This document shows, one piece after another, positions 63,944 through 64,000 of a stretch of 64,000 nucleotides of DNA (position 1 is the stretch's first letter; every line of letters starts with the position of its first letter). Source of the stretch: CPC320 sp002684375 (lineage in GTDB: Bacteria > Pseudomonadota > Alphaproteobacteria > Rhodobacterales > Rhodobacteraceae); NCBI GenBank assembly GCA_965662545.1, contig CBFIHZ010000001.1, forward strand, positions 186,001 through 250,000, in the 5' to 3' direction. The notes below the pieces were generated by a model that saw only the letters and a program-made list of their open reading frames with translations, was not told the origin of the DNA and did not search any database. The translations under genes were made by a program, and so were the position numbers.

Positions 63944-64000
63944 ATGCGCTTGCGGTTGATTATAACAGCACTGACATTTTTTATCGGACATATGGCTTTG
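63944..64000 (+). CDS. Start of a secreted or membrane protein, cut by the window end
   Basis: The first 19 codons run to the window end: MRLRLIITALTFFIGHMAL, a basic start and a hydrophobic stretch that looks like a signal peptide or membrane anchor. AGAGG lies 8 bases upstream of ATG 63944. Nothing more can be said. Confidence 0.55.
   Translation, partial: MRLRLIITALTFFIGHMAL

Noticed and set aside
1..64000. tRNA genes, CRISPR repeats, insertion-sequence ends and prophage genes.
   Set aside because: I looked for T-loop signatures, regularly spaced repeats, transposase genes and phage structural genes and found none; short degenerate elements could still be missed by eye.

Overview
The window is a 64 kb stretch of chromosome from an alphaproteobacterium, most likely a marine Rhodobacteraceae (Roseobacter group). 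The evidence is gene content and gene order: ruvC-ruvA-ruvB followed by ybgC-tolQRAB-pal-cpoB-tilS-ftsH; the aa3 oxidase block ctaC-ctaB-(small ORF)-ctaG-ctaE-SURF1 leading into thrC and an M16 peptidase; a class I lysyl-tRNA synthetase; a DUF1127 protein; an Lhr-like helicase paired with a PdeM phosphoesterase; and stand-alone MnmD beside a divergent FAD oxidoreductase. This assignment comes from family recognition and synteny, not from a marker tree.

Layout. 1-5.2 kb: a cut-off FAD oxidoreductase, mnmD, an EamA exporter, a lytic transglycosylase, dapA and a DCC-family protein. 5.4-11 kb: two small proteins, the ruvCAB Holliday-junction operon with a possible SOS box, then a DUF2268 metallopeptidase and a conserved unknown. 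10.6-19.6 kb: one long plus-strand run (ybgC to tilS, then ftsH) that builds the Tol-Pal envelope system and adds tRNA-Ile lysidine synthesis and membrane proteolysis; many genes overlap by 1-4 bases, so translational coupling is likely. 19.7-26.3 kb: a MOSC protein, the one-carbon pair fhs-folD, and the minus-strand pair pdeM/lhr.

26.3-29.9 kb is the only clearly accessory stretch. It holds a DUF1801 protein, two VOC (glyoxalase-fold) proteins and an AraC regulator, all on the minus strand and visibly more A/T-rich, followed by the decayed remains of an O-methyltransferase gene with two frameshifts. 29.9-36.9 kb returns to core genes on the minus strand: the two ketoacid-CoA transferase subunits, topA, dprA and tldD. 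dprA carries an apparent one-base frameshift in a run of eight C residues near its 5' end.

37-48.3 kb, plus strand: cytochrome c oxidase subunits II and III with their assembly factors, thrC, an M16 peptidase, an acetyltransferase, a D-2-hydroxyglutarate-type dehydrogenase and a hybrid histidine kinase. 48.4-64 kb: apt, a LysE exporter with an odd upstream extension, a SulP transporter, a flavin reductase, a cysteine synthase, psd-pssA (phosphatidylethanolamine synthesis), a cold-shock protein, the ABC-F factor EttA, a YcnI-type copper protein behind a small Cys-containing membrane protein, nadD, dacB, a TerB-like protein, lysS and the start of one more gene.

I found no tRNA or rRNA gene, no CRISPR array, no intact insertion sequence and no prophage. 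I did not find a convincing new multi-gene system. The most useful leads are the dprA homopolymer frameshift, the O-methyltransferase relic, the LysE extension, the ruvB-ybgC insertion and the small membrane protein beside YcnI.
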